The translations under genes were made by a program, and so were the position numbers. The notes below the pieces were generated by a model. It was not told the DNA's origin, made no database searches, and saw only the letters and a list, made by a program, of their open reading frames with translations. Source: Bradyrhizobium sp. Rc3b (lineage in GTDB: Bacteria; Pseudomonadota; Alphaproteobacteria; Rhizobiales; Xanthobacteraceae). Taken from it: a DNA stretch of 64,000 nucleotides. The stretch lies in NCBI RefSeq assembly GCF_900114915.1, contig NZ_FOUS01000020.1:62001-126000 (forward strand), given 5' to 3'. Positions 14,144-24,109 of the stretch are shown piece by piece (positions within the stretch are counted from its first letter, which is position 1; the number at the start of each line of letters is the position of its first letter).

Positions 14144-17100
14144 TCACGAACACCCCGTCGTGCTGCCGCAAGTATCGCACTTCATGCAGGTCCCATTCCG
14201 CACCAGCGTGAAGTTGCCGCACTCGCTGCACATCTCGCCTTCGTAGCCCTTGGCCTTGGCTTCGGCGCGACGCTCGGCCTTGGTGGGGACGAGGGTCTGG
14301 GCGGTGCTGCCGGCTTTGCTCCATTGCAGCGCCTCGAGTTTCTCCGTGGGGGAGAGGTCGTGGGCTGCCTCCTGCTTCAGGGCGACGGCGCCTTCGAGGG
14401 CGTCGCCGACGCGGGCGCTGGTGCCGTGCGAGGCGAGCGCGGTGACCTTGCTGCCGCCGGTGGGGGCGCCGTCATTGCCCGGCGCGATCGCGGCGCTGCC
14501 GCCGCGCATCACGACGAGGTTGTCGGTCCGCGAGCGGGTGAGGCCGCGCGAGACCAGGCGGGTGGCGTGGTGGCCGCCGTCCTCGTCCGGCTCCTTGCCT
14601 TCCTCGACGCCCTTGCCGAGCGCGTCGAAGCCGGTCTCGTTGGGATCGACATGGGCGAGGTCGAAGCGCGACATGTAGCTCACCGCGAGCTCGCGGAAGA
14701 CGTAGTCGAGGATCGAGGTCGCGTACTTGATGCTGTCGTTGCCCTGCACGGGACCCGCCGGCTCGAAGCGGGTGAAGGTGAAGGCGTCGACATATTCGTC
14801 CAGCGGCACGCCGTATTGCAGGCCGAGCGACACCGCGATGGCGAAGTTGTTGATGAAGGAGCGGAGCGCCGCGCCTTCCTTGTGCATGTCGATGAAGATC
14901 TCGCCGAGACGGCCATCGTCATATTCGCCGGTGCGCAAGTACACCTTGTGGCCGCCGACGACCGCCTTCTGGGTGTAGCCCTTGCGGCGATCCGGCATCT
15001 TCTCGCGCTCGCGCATCACGATGATGCGCTCGACCAGCTTCTCGACGATCTTCTCCGAGACCTGGGTCGCGCGTGCGGCCATCGGCTTCTCGTAGAGGCT
15101 CTCGACCGCATCGTCCTCGTCCTCATCATCGCTGATGAGCTGCGAGTTGAGCGGCTGGGAGAGTTTCGAGCCGTCGCGATAGAGCGCGTTGGCCTTCAGC
15201 GCCAGCTTCCACGACAGCATGTAGGCGGACTTGCAGTCCTCCACAGTTGCATCGTTCGGCATGTTGATGGTCTTGGAGATCGCACCCGAGATGAAGGGCT
15301 GCGCCGCCGCCATCATGCGGATGTGGCTCTCGACCGACAGATAGCGCTTGCCGATCTTGCCGCAGGGATTGGCGCAGTCGAACACCGCATAGTGCTCGGC
15401 CTTGAGGTGCGGCGCACCTTCCACCGTCATGGCGCCGCAGATGTGGACGTTGGCCGCCTCGATCTCGCGCTTGGTGAAGCCGACCGCCTGGAGCAGGTCG
15501 AAGCCGGGGGCCGCGATCGCCTCGGCGCCGATGCCGAGCTGGTCGCGAATGAAATCTTCGCCAAACGTCCACTTGTTGAAGGCGAACTTGATGTCGAAGG
15601 CGGTCGGCAGGGCCTTTTCGACCTTGGCGATGGCTTCATCGGTGAAGCCTTTTGCCTTCAGCGTCGAGGCGTTGATGCCGGGGGCGTTGGAGAGCGAGCC
15701 GTGGCCGACGGCGTAGGCCTCGATCTCCGCGATATCAGCTTCGCGATAGCCGAGCGCGCGCAGCGCTGCGGGGACCGCGCGGTTGATGATCTTGAAGTAG
15801 CCGCCGCCGGCGAGCTTCTTGAACTTCACCAGCGCGAAGTCGGGCTCGATGCCAGTGGTGTCGCAGTCCATCACGAGGCCGATCGTGCCGGTCGGCGCGA
15901 TCACCGTGGTCTGGGCGTTGCGATAGCCGTGCTGCTCGCCGAGCGCGAGCGCCGCATCCCAGGCCGCCTTGGCATGGGTGACGAGGTCTTGTTGCGGGCA
16001 GGAGGCGTGGTCGAGCGGCACCGGGTTGACGCTGAGCGCCTCGTAACCGGAGGCCTCGCCGTGCGCGGCGCGGCGGTGGTTGCGGATCACGCGCAGCATG
16101 TGCGCGGCGTTCTTCTTGTAGCCGGGGAAGGTGCCGAGCTCGGCCGCCATCTCCGCGGAGGTCTTGTAGGTGATGCCGGTCATCACAGCGGTGAGGGCGC
16201 CGCAGAGCGCGCGGCCTTCCTTGCTGTCATACGACAGGCCCATGGTCATCAGGAGGCCACCGATATTGGCGTAGCCGAGGCCGAGCGTGCGGAACTCATA
16301 GGAGAGCTCGGCGATCGCCTTCGACGGGAACTGCGCCATCATCACCGAGATTTCGAGCACGATGGTCCAGAGCTGGCAGAGGTGCTCATAACCCCTGACG
16401 TCGAACTGCTTGGTCTCGGCGTTGTAGAACGTCAGCAGGTTCGCGGAGGCCAGGTTGCACGCCGTGTCGTCCAGGAACATGTATTCCGAGCACGGATTGG
16501 ACGCGCGGATGTCGCCGGACGCCTTGCAGGTGTGCCAGTCGTTCATCGTGGTGTTGAAGTGCAGGCCCGGGTCGGCCGACGCCCAGGCGGCGTAGCCAAT
16601 CTTCTCCCAGAGGTCGCGCGCCTTCAGCGTCTTCGTCACCTTCTTGGAGGTGCGGGCGTTGAGATTCCAGTCGCCATCGGTCTCGACGGCGCGGAGGAAG
16701 TCGTCCTTCAGCGAGACCGAGTTGTTGGAGTTCTGGCCGGAGACGGTGAGATAGGCTTCGCTGTCCCAGTCGGTGTCGTAGGTGTCGAACTGGATGTCCT
16801 TGTAGCCTTGCTTGGCAAACTGGATGACGCGCTTGATGTAATTGTCAGGCACGAGGCTGCGGCGCGCGAGCTTGATCTCGCGGCGGAGGGCAGGGTTCTT
16901 CTCGGGGTCGAAGCAGTCGTCGCCCGAGCCTTCGCAGTTGACGCAGGCCTTGAGCACCAGCTTGAGGTGCTTCTGGTTGATCTTGGATCCCGTGACGAGG
17001 GCGGCGACCTTCTGCTCCTCCTTCACCTTCCAGTCGATATAGGTCTCGATGTCGGGGTGATCGACGTCGACCACGACCATCTTGGCGGCGCGGCGGGTGG

Positions 17101-17917
17101 TGCCGCCCGACTTGATCGCGCCGGCGGCGCGGTCGCCGATCTTGAGGAAGCTCATCAGGCCGGATGAGCGGCCGCCGCCGGAGAGCTTTTCGCCTTCGCC
17201 GCGCAGACGCGAGAAGTTGGAGCCGGTGCCGGAGCCGTATTTGAACAGGCGCGCTTCGCGGACCCAGAGGTCCATGATGCCGCCCTCGTTGACGAGGTCG
17301 TCACCGACGCCCTGGATGAAGCAGGCGTGCGGCTGCGGGTGCTCGTAGGACGATTTCGAGCGGGTCAGCTTGCCGGTGAAGGGGTCGACGTAATAATGGC
17401 CCTGGCCGGGGCCGTCGATGCCATAGGCCCAGTGCAGGCCGGTGTTGAACCATTGCGGCGAGTTCGGCGCGACCATCTGCATGGCGAGCATGTAGCGGAG
17501 CTCGTCGTAGAACGCCTGGGCGTCCTCGTCGGTCGAGAAGTACTTGCCCTTCCAGCCCCAATAGGTCCAGCAGCCGGCGAGGCGGTCGAACACCTGCTTT
17601 GCGCTGAGCTCGCTGACATAGCGCTCCTTCTCGGGCAGCGCGGCGAGTGCGTCAGTATCGGGCACGGAGCGCCACAGGAAGGAGGGGACGGATTCCTCCT
17701 CGACCTTCTTCAGGCGCGCGGCGACGCCGGCTTTGCGGAAATACTTCTGGGCGAGCACGTCGGAGGCGACCTGCGACCACTCGGTCGGGACCTCGACGCC
17801 ATCAAGTTTAAACACGACCGAGCCGTCGGGATTCCTGATCTCCGACGTGGTCTGGCGGAAATCGATTCCCGCGTAAGGTGACTGTCCTGCCGTGGTGTGG
17901 CGCCGCTCAATCCGCAT
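14144..17917 (-). CDS. nrdJ: Vitamin B12-dependent (class II) ribonucleoside-diphosphate reductase
   Basis: The 1257-residue protein converts ribonucleotides to deoxyribonucleotides using adenosylcobalamin. Visible family features are the N-terminal [15 protein letters not shown] region, [15 protein letters not shown], the barrel segments [20 protein letters not shown] and [20 protein letters not shown], and the C-terminal TSCPD/zinc part ending [20 protein letters not shown] (four Cys). Length matches the large alphaproteobacterial form. Monocistronic, with a strong terminator at the 3' end. Possible NrdR boxes lie far upstream at 18360-18404. Confidence 0.96.
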   Translation of the reverse strand: MRIERRHTTAGQSPYAGIDFRQTTSEIRNPDGSVVFKLDGVEVPTEWSQVASDVLAQKYFRKAGVAARLKKVEEESVPSFLWRSVPDTDALAALPEKERYVSELSAKQVFDRLAGCWTYWGWKGKYFSTDEDAQAFYDELRYMLAMQMVAPNSPQWFNTGLHWAYGIDGPGQGHYYVDPFTGKLTRSKSSYEHPQPHACFIQGVGDDLVNEGGIMDLWVREARLFKYGSGTGSNFSRLRGEGEKLSGGGRSSGLMSFLKIGDRAAGAIKSGGTTRRAAKMVVVDVDHPDIETYIDWKVKEEQKVAALVTGSKINQKHLKLVLKACVNCEGSGDDCFDPEKNPALRREIKLARRSLVPDNYIKRVIQFAKQGYKDIQFDTYDTDWDSEAYLTVSGQNSNNSVSLKDDFLRAVETDGDWNLNARTSKKVTKTLKARDLWEKIGYAAWASADPGLHFNTTMNDWHTCKASGDIRASNPCSEYMFLDDTACNLASANLLTFYNAETKQFDVRGYEHLCQLWTIVLEISVMMAQFPSKAIAELSYEFRTLGLGYANIGGLLMTMGLSYDSKEGRALCGALTAVMTGITYKTSAEMAAELGTFPGYKKNAAHMLRVIRNHRRAAHGEASGYEALSVNPVPLDHASCPQQDLVTHAKAAWDAALALGEQHGYRNAQTTVIAPTGTIGLVMDCDTTGIEPDFALVKFKKLAGGGYFKIINRAVPAALRALGYREADIAEIEAYAVGHGSLSNAPGINASTLKAKGFTDEAIAKVEKALPTAFDIKFAFNKWTFGEDFIRDQLGIGAEAIAAPGFDLLQAVGFTKREIEAANVHICGAMTVEGAPHLKAEHYAVFDCANPCGKIGKRYLSVESHIRMMAAAQPFISGAISKTINMPNDATVEDCKSAYMLSWKLALKANALYRDGSKLSQPLNSQLISDDEDEDDAVESLYEKPMAARATQVSEKIVEKLVERIIVMREREKMPDRRKGYTQKAVVGGHKVYLRTGEYDDGRLGEIFIDMHKEGAALRSFINNFAIAVSLGLQYGVPLDEYVDAFTFTRFEPAGPVQGNDSIKYATSILDYVFRELAVSYMSRFDLAHVDPNETGFDALGKGVEEGKEPDEDGGHHATRLVSRGLTRSRTDNLVVMRGGSAAIAPGNDGAPTGGSKVTALASHGTSARVGDALEGAVALKQEAAHDLSPTEKLEALQWSKAGSTAQTLVPTKAERRAEAKAKGYEGEMCSECGNFTLVRNGTCMKCDTCGSTTGCS

Positions 17918-18359
17918 CGTCTTGCCCCGTCCTTAAGTTTTGACCGGTCCCGCCTCCGTTCAGGCGTGCCGGTCGACATTTCGTTTCGCGGCGCTGTCAG
18001 CCATTCGGCCTTTGGCGCCGCAGTTCAGCCGGTGGATCCGGCTCTTGTTCTCCCGACGCGATGGCTCGATGCGCGCACCGATCATCCGCCGGCATGTCCA
18101 GACACATCCGCCCCCAAGGGGATGAGCCCGACATGCGTTCAACGCCCCACAACGTCACTTCTACCGATGCCATTCGAGCCTTTTGCCGGCCCGTTCTGGC
18201 GCCCGAAAAGTCCGCCTTTCGCGGGCAGACAAGCCCTCATCCGCTGCCTTTGGCTGGCTTGGCGGAGTTGAGATTTGCGAGACCCTTTGGGGGAGTGCCG
18301 GCGGGACGCAAACTCACTCGCGCCGAACGGACCGAAAGCTAGGACTCTCCGTTGCGCCC
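17918..18359. other. Long nrdJ leader/intergenic region, no gene recognised
   Basis: About 440 bases between the nrdJ start codon and the putative NrdR boxes. Short frames on both strands look like chance. I searched by eye for a B12-box (GCCACTG type) of a cobalamin riboswitch and for RNase P or tmRNA signatures and found none. Confidence 0.4.
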
Positions 18360-18404
18360 GTCAAGAACTAGTGCGAGTTCCTGAATCAAATACTAAATAT
18401 GGTG
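18360..18404 (-). promoter_or_regulatory. Candidate pair of NrdR boxes upstream of nrdJ
   Basis: On the minus strand CACCATATTTAGTA (18404-18391) matches the NrdR consensus cACTATATATAGTG at 11 of 14 positions. CACTAGTTCTTGAC (18373-18360) matches more weakly (8 of 14). Their starts are 31 bases apart, the three-turn spacing typical of NrdR operators. The 440-base distance to nrdJ is a weakness. Bases 18405-18679 beyond show no gene. Confidence 0.35.
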
Positions 18405-18679
18405 GATTGCGGGGGATAACAGGGGGCAAGCCCGCGCCTGTTGTGGAGGCAAGTATCAGTGAGTCCTCACAGATTCCCAACCGAAAAAATTTGCATCCCG
18501 TGGTGCTGCGGATGCTTCATCCAGCTGTTCACAGGGCAGGTATATTTTTGAGCAATGGGATTGCGTCAGCGGGACTCACGTAGCCCTACGGAAGGTGAGG
18601 GCAGGCATGCCCGCCGAGGTGGTGGTGAGAGGGGCGAATCCGGGCCAAGCTGAGGGTCGATTTTTGCCGGACCACCCAC

Positions 18680-19576
18680 ATGCTTGATTCGACCCGCCGG
18701 GCTGCGCGGCCGCGCATCGCCCCGGCCGGCCTGATGTTCCTTGCCATCACCTCGATCGGCTGGGGCTTCAATTGGCCGGTGACGAAATTCCTGCTCTCCG
18801 AGCTGCCGCCGCTGACGCTGCGCGGGGTGACCGGCGTGCTGGGGGCGGTGCTGCTGGCGGCGCTGGCGGTCCTCCGCCGGCAGAGCCTCACGGTGGACCC
18901 CGCGATCTGGCCGCGCCTCCTCACCGCCGCCGTGCTCAACGTCACCGGCTGGATGGTGCTGATGGGCCTGGCGCTGCTCTGGCTGCCGGCGAGCGAGGCG
19001 GCGCTGATCGCCTATACGATGCCGGTCTGGGCCTCGATCATCGCCTGGCCGGTGCTCGGCGAGCGGCCGACCGTGCCGCGCACGCTGGGGCTGGTGATGG
19101 CCTTCGTCGGCCTCGCCTCGATCATGGGCGGCAACGGCATCGCCGCCAGCGTTGAGAAGCTGCCTGGCATCATCATGGCGCTGTGCGGCGCGCTGGGCTT
19201 TGCCGTCGGCACGGTGTTCTCGAAGAAGTACCCGATCCATCTGCCGCCGATCACGGCCGCGGCCTGGCAGATCGGGATCGGCTGCCTACCGATCTCGATC
19301 ATCGGCCTCCTGGTCGAGACCACGCATCTGTCCCAGGTGACGCCGGTCGGCTGGTGGCTCCTGGTCTATTCGACCGTGGTGCAGTTCTGCATCGCCTATG
19401 TCAGCTGGTTCGCAGCACTGGCCCGCCTGCCGGCCTCGGTCGCCGCGATCGGCACCATGGCGGTGCCCGTCATCGGCGTCGTCGCCTCCGCGATCGCGCT
19501 CGGCGAGCCGCTGGGGGCAGGGCAGATCGCGGCGCTGATCTTCACGCTGGCGGCGGTGGTGCTGGCGACGCGTTAG
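18680..19576 (+). CDS. DMT-superfamily (EamA) transporter
   Basis: 298 residues with ten predicted membrane helices in two EamA repeats. Repeat one contains AITSIGWGFNWPVTKFLLSE and ends MPVWASIIAWPVLGERPTVP. Repeat two ends GTMAVPVIGVVASAIALGEP. It differs clearly from the other EamA protein at 3757-4677, so it is not a local duplicate. Substrate unknown. It is tail-to-tail with the cyclase gene. Confidence 0.85.
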   Translation: MLDSTRRAARPRIAPAGLMFLAITSIGWGFNWPVTKFLLSELPPLTLRGVTGVLGAVLLAALAVLRRQSLTVDPAIWPRLLTAAVLNVTGWMVLMGLALLWLPASEAALIAYTMPVWASIIAWPVLGERPTVPRTLGLVMAFVGLASIMGGNGIAASVEKLPGIIMALCGALGFAVGTVFSKKYPIHLPPITAAAWQIGIGCLPISIIGLLVETTHLSQVTPVGWWLLVYSTVVQFCIAYVSWFAALARLPASVAAIGTMAVPVIGVVASAIALGEPLGAGQIAALIFTLAAVVLATR

Positions 19577-19595
19577 CCCCCCGGACGCCGGGGTA

Positions 19596-21395
19596 TCAGT
19601 GGTCCTGAGGCTCTTTCTCCCGCCGGCGTTGTCCGGAGCCCGGCGGTTTCAACCGCAGGTCAGCAGGTGCGACAGCAAAGACTTCGAGGGCCTGGTCGTA
19701 GCCTTTGATGGTCCGCTGTCCGAGCGATGCCAACGGAACGCTATCCCTTACCCTTCCAGCGATAGTGGGATCAGCCAGGATCTGCGCGTCCTTCGCGAGA
19801 TTGCAGAGCCGCGACGCCAAATTCACCACGGCTCCCATCGCCGTGTAGTCCAGCCGACCGTTATAACCAACCGTTCCGACCGTTGCCGGTCCCATGGCAA
19901 CGCCCACACCAAAGCCGATCGCGTGGCCGGCGTCGCACCATTTGCCGGCAAGGGACTGCACCGTCATTTGCAGGTCGATCGCGAGTCGGACCGCTTGAGT
20001 TGCCGGCTGTTCGCATGCGACCGGGGCATTGACCAGGAGCATGACTCCGTCGCCATCAAAGCCGATGAGCGTTGCCTCGTGACGAGTCGTCACGGCGCCG
20101 ACGGCCTCGTAGTATTCGCGCATGACGGCCATGATGACATCGGGCTCATTGCGCGTGGAGAACGCCGTGAAGCCGCGTAAGTCGCCAAAAATGACGGCTA
20201 CTTCACGTCGCTGCCCTTCGAGCAGTTCATGAGAATGCTCGACCAGTTCGGCGACCTGTGACGGCAGGAACTGCTTCAGCCGTTCGATCCGCACAGATTT
20301 CTGCTGCGAGATCGCCAGTTCAGAAGCCATTTCATTGAAGCGCAACGCCAGTTGCTGCAACTCGTCACCGCTGAAGATCTTGATGCGATGCTCGAATTGT
20401 CCAGTTCTGATCCGCTCCACGCCCTCTTCAAGTTGCTTGATCGGGCCGGACATTCTGTGCGCGCGCCAATAGGCGAGCGCCAGCGCGATGAGAACACCAA
20501 AGACAATGAGAATTGACGAGCGCCACAACGCCGCGCGAATTGATGCAAAGGCTTCCGAGACCGGCTGCATCGCGATCACCGTCCATCCCACATCGGCGGC
20601 CTGAACGGATAGTGCCACCACCGGGTTGCCTCGGTCCCCGGTTATCGCCGCCGCTCCGCTCGCCGCGCCGGCGAGATGCTTGATCCGGCCGAAGCTGCCC
20701 GAGCTGGCGCGGCCGCGCAGGACCAGACTGATATCGGGATGTGCGATCAGATGACCGGAATCATCGACAACAATGGCGTAGCCGGTCTCGCCAATTCTAA
20801 TGGCTGCGATGACATCCCAGATCAGCTTCAGATTGACCTCGGCGATCGCAACCCCCGCGGCCGGCAGGCTCCCGGCAACCGCGATCCTCATGTAGGGCTC
20901 TGAATCTCGCTGGTACTGAACCGGTCCGTACCAAACCTTGTTGGCGCGTGCGCCCAGAACAGCGGGATCCGTAGACATATCAATGCCGCGCCCGGTCCTG
21001 TTCAGATGCAGCCTGGAAACAAAGACCCGTTCGGCACCGGTCTCATCCAGCAGCGAAACCGAAACGATTGCGGGCACCTGCTGGAGGAGGCGCAAGGCAT
21101 CGATCTTGTGTTGCGCATCGTCTCCGACAGACCAGGGAAGCTGCACCATCCAACCCAGCTGATCTCGGATGCCATCCGTGAACGCCTCGATCCTGTCGGA
21201 CGCCGACCGAGCATCGGCCTGCAGCACCGCGCTGATCTGGCGGCGCTGGTCTCGGTAACCGAAAGAAGCCTCGACGGCCGCGCCGAGTATCAGAGGCACG
21301 ACCGCAGCGACAAACAACGTCGCGAAGTACTTGCAGAACAGCGAGCGACGCGGGGGCATCGTACACGAAGAGGACTGCGCAGCACCGTCCGTCAT
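19596..21395 (-). CDS. Membrane sensor class III adenylate/guanylate cyclase
   Basis: 599 residues: TM1 (about 22-42), an extracytoplasmic sensor of dCache type (45-290), TM2 (about 293-310), HAMP (310-365) and a class III cyclase domain (395-575). The metal-binding Asp residues are present (VIFGDLRGFTAFS, D405; FDGDGV, D448), as is the late DYTAMGAVVNLASRL motif. The substrate-selecting Lys usually four residues before GDG is replaced by Gly, so nucleotide specificity is unclear. It starts eight bases after the stop of the substrate-binding protein gene, so binding protein and cyclase form an operon. Confidence 0.88.
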   Translation of the reverse strand: MTDGAAQSSSCTMPPRRSLFCKYFATLFVAAVVPLILGAAVEASFGYRDQRRQISAVLQADARSASDRIEAFTDGIRDQLGWMVQLPWSVGDDAQHKIDALRLLQQVPAIVSVSLLDETGAERVFVSRLHLNRTGRGIDMSTDPAVLGARANKVWYGPVQYQRDSEPYMRIAVAGSLPAAGVAIAEVNLKLIWDVIAAIRIGETGYAIVVDDSGHLIAHPDISLVLRGRASSGSFGRIKHLAGAASGAAAITGDRGNPVVALSVQAADVGWTVIAMQPVSEAFASIRAALWRSSILIVFGVLIALALAYWRAHRMSGPIKQLEEGVERIRTGQFEHRIKIFSGDELQQLALRFNEMASELAISQQKSVRIERLKQFLPSQVAELVEHSHELLEGQRREVAVIFGDLRGFTAFSTRNEPDVIMAVMREYYEAVGAVTTRHEATLIGFDGDGVMLLVNAPVACEQPATQAVRLAIDLQMTVQSLAGKWCDAGHAIGFGVGVAMGPATVGTVGYNGRLDYTAMGAVVNLASRLCNLAKDAQILADPTIAGRVRDSVPLASLGQRTIKGYDQALEVFAVAPADLRLKPPGSGQRRREKEPQDH

Positions 21396-21403
21396 AACTA
21401 CTC

Positions 21404-22375
21404 TCAGGAGATCACCTTGCTGGCGCGAAACAGGATCGACGACACATCCAGGTCGATACCCAGAAGCCTGGCTGTCTTCAGATTGACTGCCAGTTCAAAC
21501 TTCTCGGGGCGCATCACCGGAAGATCTGACGGATTTTCACCGCGCAGGATGCGATCGGCATAAGTGGCAAGCCGAAAATAGGTCGTGCGCTGGTTTGCGC
21601 CGTAACTCAAGAGACCTCCAGCGTCACAATATTCAGACCAGCCAAACATCGAAGGCAGCCGGTGCGCGATTGCAAACTCCGCAATCTTCGCACGATGCAC
21701 CAGCGTCACGACATCGGGAAACACGAGGAGAGCATCCGCGTCCACTTTGCCGGCGGCCATCAACCCATTCTCGATTTCGCGAGCGCCACAGAACGGAACG
21801 TAGGCTGCCTCAATGCCGAGCTTCCGGCACGACTCCAAAGTCGCACGCCATTCCAGTGGCTCTCCCGGATGATCCGTGTTGGAGAGAACCGCCAGTTTTC
21901 GCAGCTTTGGATAAATGTCCTTGAGCAGCTCAACGCGCTTTCCTGCCAGCTCGAGCGACAGGAATGTGCTGCCGGTGAAATTGGTGCCGGGGTGAGCAAG
22001 GCTCTTCACCACACCCAAAGCGACGGGGTCACCGCTCAATGCAAACAGCACGGGGATGTCGGTGACCGCAGTCATGACGCGTGTCGCCGGACCGCTCGAG
22101 ACCACAAGGTCGATATCCCCTCGCTGCAACTCGGAGACGATCTTGCGCAGTGCCTGCGGATCTCCGGGGGCATAATGCGTCTCGAAGGTCACGGTCTTGC
22201 CCTCGACGTATCCCAGCGCGCGCATTCCCTCGCGAAAGCCGTCCAGGAAGGGATCTGGTTGGGACTCGGTGGAGACCCAGAAGATTCGATGCAGCTTGGC
22301 TCCGCCCTGCGCCCGTGCGATCGCAGGCCAGGCCAGTCCTCCACCAATCAACAAGATGAACTCTCGTCTTTTCAT
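21404..22375 (-). CDS. Orphan ABC-type substrate-binding protein (PF04392 type)
   Basis: 323 residues. The start at MKRREFILLIGGGLAWPAIA is chosen because it gives a signal peptide with an RR motif (possible Tat) and a cleavage site ARAQ. The protein fits the TrpX-like ABC_sub_bind family: FREGMRALGYVEGKTV, RGDIDLVVSSGPATRVM, GDPVALGVVKSLAHPGTNFT and the C-terminal VNLKTARLLGIDL. No permease or ATPase gene is near. It sits directly upstream of the sensor cyclase and may present a ligand to it. Confidence 0.85.
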   Translation of the reverse strand: MKRREFILLIGGGLAWPAIARAQGGAKLHRIFWVSTESQPDPFLDGFREGMRALGYVEGKTVTFETHYAPGDPQALRKIVSELQRGDIDLVVSSGPATRVMTAVTDIPVLFALSGDPVALGVVKSLAHPGTNFTGSTFLSLELAGKRVELLKDIYPKLRKLAVLSNTDHPGEPLEWRATLESCRKLGIEAAYVPFCGAREIENGLMAAGKVDADALLVFPDVVTLVHRAKIAEFAIAHRLPSMFGWSEYCDAGGLLSYGANQRTTYFRLATYADRILRGENPSDLPVMRPEKFELAVNLKTARLLGIDLDVSSILFRASKVIS

Positions 22376-22750
22376 GCGAGCACCTGTCGAAGCTGCGCCG
22401 TCAATTCCGGCCGCAGACCAAGATCCTAGCTGTGCATCTGATGACTGCGCTCGGTATCGCGCTCCGCAAGCGGACTGTCGCGACACCGGCTCCAACATTT
22501 GTCGCTGAGAGCATGCTCAGAGATTGGGCTGGTGGGACGATTTGTCCTTGAGGTGCGCTTGAGTTTTGCTTGAGACCGGCCCGATCGAGATCAAAACGGC
22601 CTTACTTGGTGCATAGCGCGGTGTCAGAACACCTCGGCGGCGGATCCGGGCGGGCTACGCGTCTTAAGAGGACAACCGGAACTCACATCCTGAGCCAGTG
22701 CCCTTGACCCGTTACAGGGTGTGACTGCAGCGCGCCTTCGGCAGTTCACG

Positions 22751-22870
22751 CCCTAGAGCCTGTACTCATAAAAGGCAATGTCCGCTGCTGAGGGACGAGC
22801 GGAGATCTTCTGATCGGCCGGAATACTACGGCTTGTGACCCAAAGCGGTCCTGCGCCCACACGCCCCGCA
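22751..22870. repeat. Dispersed repeat, GTACTCATAAA/GACCCAAAGCGG type
   Basis: Contains CCTAGAGCCTGTACTCATAA followed by GGCAATGTCCGC and, at the far end, GTGACCCAAAGCGGTCC. Related in inverted form to 27137-27202 and 28925-28966. The rest of the 573-base gap 22376-22948 shows no gene. Confidence 0.6.
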
Positions 22871-22948
22871 TCTACCCGCAGTGAGTGCAACAACTATCGA
22901 GACGTGATACTCTGCGTTCCATCGTCCTCAATCTGCGATGAGGATCGA

Positions 22949-23923
22949 ATGAAGCGGCGGGAGTTCATAGCGGGCACTGCGGCGCTGCTCGTTCCGCCGA
23001 GCCATTTGCATGCCCAAACGAAGCCTCGGCGGATGGGTTTCCTTGGCGTTTGGGCAGATGAGCCGGCTCGCGATCCGATTCATGCCGCATGGCTCAGCGG
23101 CTTGCGGGAGAAGGGTTGGATCGAGGGCAAGAACCTGCTTGTCGAATATCGTTATGCCCCGGATCGTCTGCCAGCTTTGGCCGCCGAGTTGGTTGCCTTA
23201 ATTCCCGATGTGCTCGTCGCCCCGGGACCGCAGGCAGCGCAAGCCCTGAAATCAGCAACCTCCACCATTCCGATTGTCTTCGTGGCTGTGGCCGATCCGC
23301 TGGGGCTCGACATCGTGCCAAGCCTCTCGCGACCAAGCGGCAACATAACAGGCCTTGCGACCATGGTTCCCGATGACTTCGGCGCGAAACGCCTCGAGAT
23401 CCTCAGGGAACTCGTCCCCAGCGCCTCGAAAATCGCGCTCTTGGTCAATCCGAACAATCCGATGCACAGACTTAACTTCGGAGAATTTTTGTCTCGCACG
23501 GCCCAGAGGCTCGGTGTGGCCTTGCTGACAGTTGAAGCGACGACGGCCGAGGAACTCGACGTCGGCTTTGCATCGGCCGCCGCCCAACATGCCGATGCCG
23601 TCCTCGATCTGGGTGATGGTCTAACTTTTTTCCAGGCTCCGCGAATTGTCGCGCTCGCCGCGAAACATCATCTGCCGACAAGCTACTTGTTCCGACGATG
23701 CGCCGACCTCGGGGGGTTAATCGTCTACGGCCCCGATTTTGCCGATCTGTACCGCCGTGCAGCCGGCTATGTCGACAAAATCCTCAGAGGCACCAAGCCC
23801 GCCGACCTGCCGGTAGAACAGCCGAGCAAATTCGACCTGGTGATCAATTTGAAGACTGCGAAAGCGCTCGGCCTCACCGTGCCGCCCTCGTTGCTTATCC
23901 GCGCCGACGAGGTGATCGAATAG
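22949..23923 (+). CDS. Orphan ABC-type substrate-binding protein (PF04392 type)
   Basis: 324 residues, start chosen at MKRREFIAGTAALLVPPSHL, a signal peptide with RR motif and HAQ cleavage site; AGGA lies upstream. Same family as the protein at 21404-22375 (GLREKGWIEGKNLLVEYRYA, then DVLVAPGPQAAQALK, DPLGLDIVPSLSRPSGNITG and VINLKTAKALGLTVP) but clearly diverged, so not a recent duplicate. No transporter partners are adjacent. Ligand unknown. This family is greatly expanded in Bradyrhizobium. Confidence 0.88.
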   Translation: MKRREFIAGTAALLVPPSHLHAQTKPRRMGFLGVWADEPARDPIHAAWLSGLREKGWIEGKNLLVEYRYAPDRLPALAAELVALIPDVLVAPGPQAAQALKSATSTIPIVFVAVADPLGLDIVPSLSRPSGNITGLATMVPDDFGAKRLEILRELVPSASKIALLVNPNNPMHRLNFGEFLSRTAQRLGVALLTVEATTAEELDVGFASAAAQHADAVLDLGDGLTFFQAPRIVALAAKHHLPTSYLFRRCADLGGLIVYGPDFADLYRRAAGYVDKILRGTKPADLPVEQPSKFDLVINLKTAKALGLTVPPSLLIRADEVIE

Positions 23924-23944
23924 CGACGAAAATTGCGGCGGTGC

Positions 23945-24030
23945 ATGAGTCCGTTCATGGCCCGTAGCGGACGTTCACGGTGACGCCGCCTGAGGGCTGC
24001 TTTTGACCCAAAGCCGACATTTCTCCCACA
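23945..24030. repeat. Dispersed repeat, TAGCGGACGTTCACGGTGAC type
   Basis: Bases 23959-24009 are identical to 27040-27090 except for one T/C change, in the same orientation (51 bases). The unit ends TTTTGACCCAAAGCCGACAT. Confidence 0.85.
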
Positions 24031-24109
24031 CAACCGGAGACTGCTGCGAATATTGACACAATCTTACTATGTTGCTTGCCGCAGTAGGTTTATCGATTGG
24101 GGTCATTTA

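Noticed and set aside
14324-17167. Very long open frame (about 947 codons) on the plus strand opposite nrdJ
   Set aside because: It lies wholly antisense to nrdJ, whose protein motifs are unmistakable. The product is Arg/Asp/Val-rich without any domain. High GC with strong third-position bias creates such antisense frames.
17918-18360. Cobalamin riboswitch or structural RNA upstream of the B12-dependent reductase
   Set aside because: No B12-box or known RNA signature could be found by eye on either strand; a covariance-model search would settle it.
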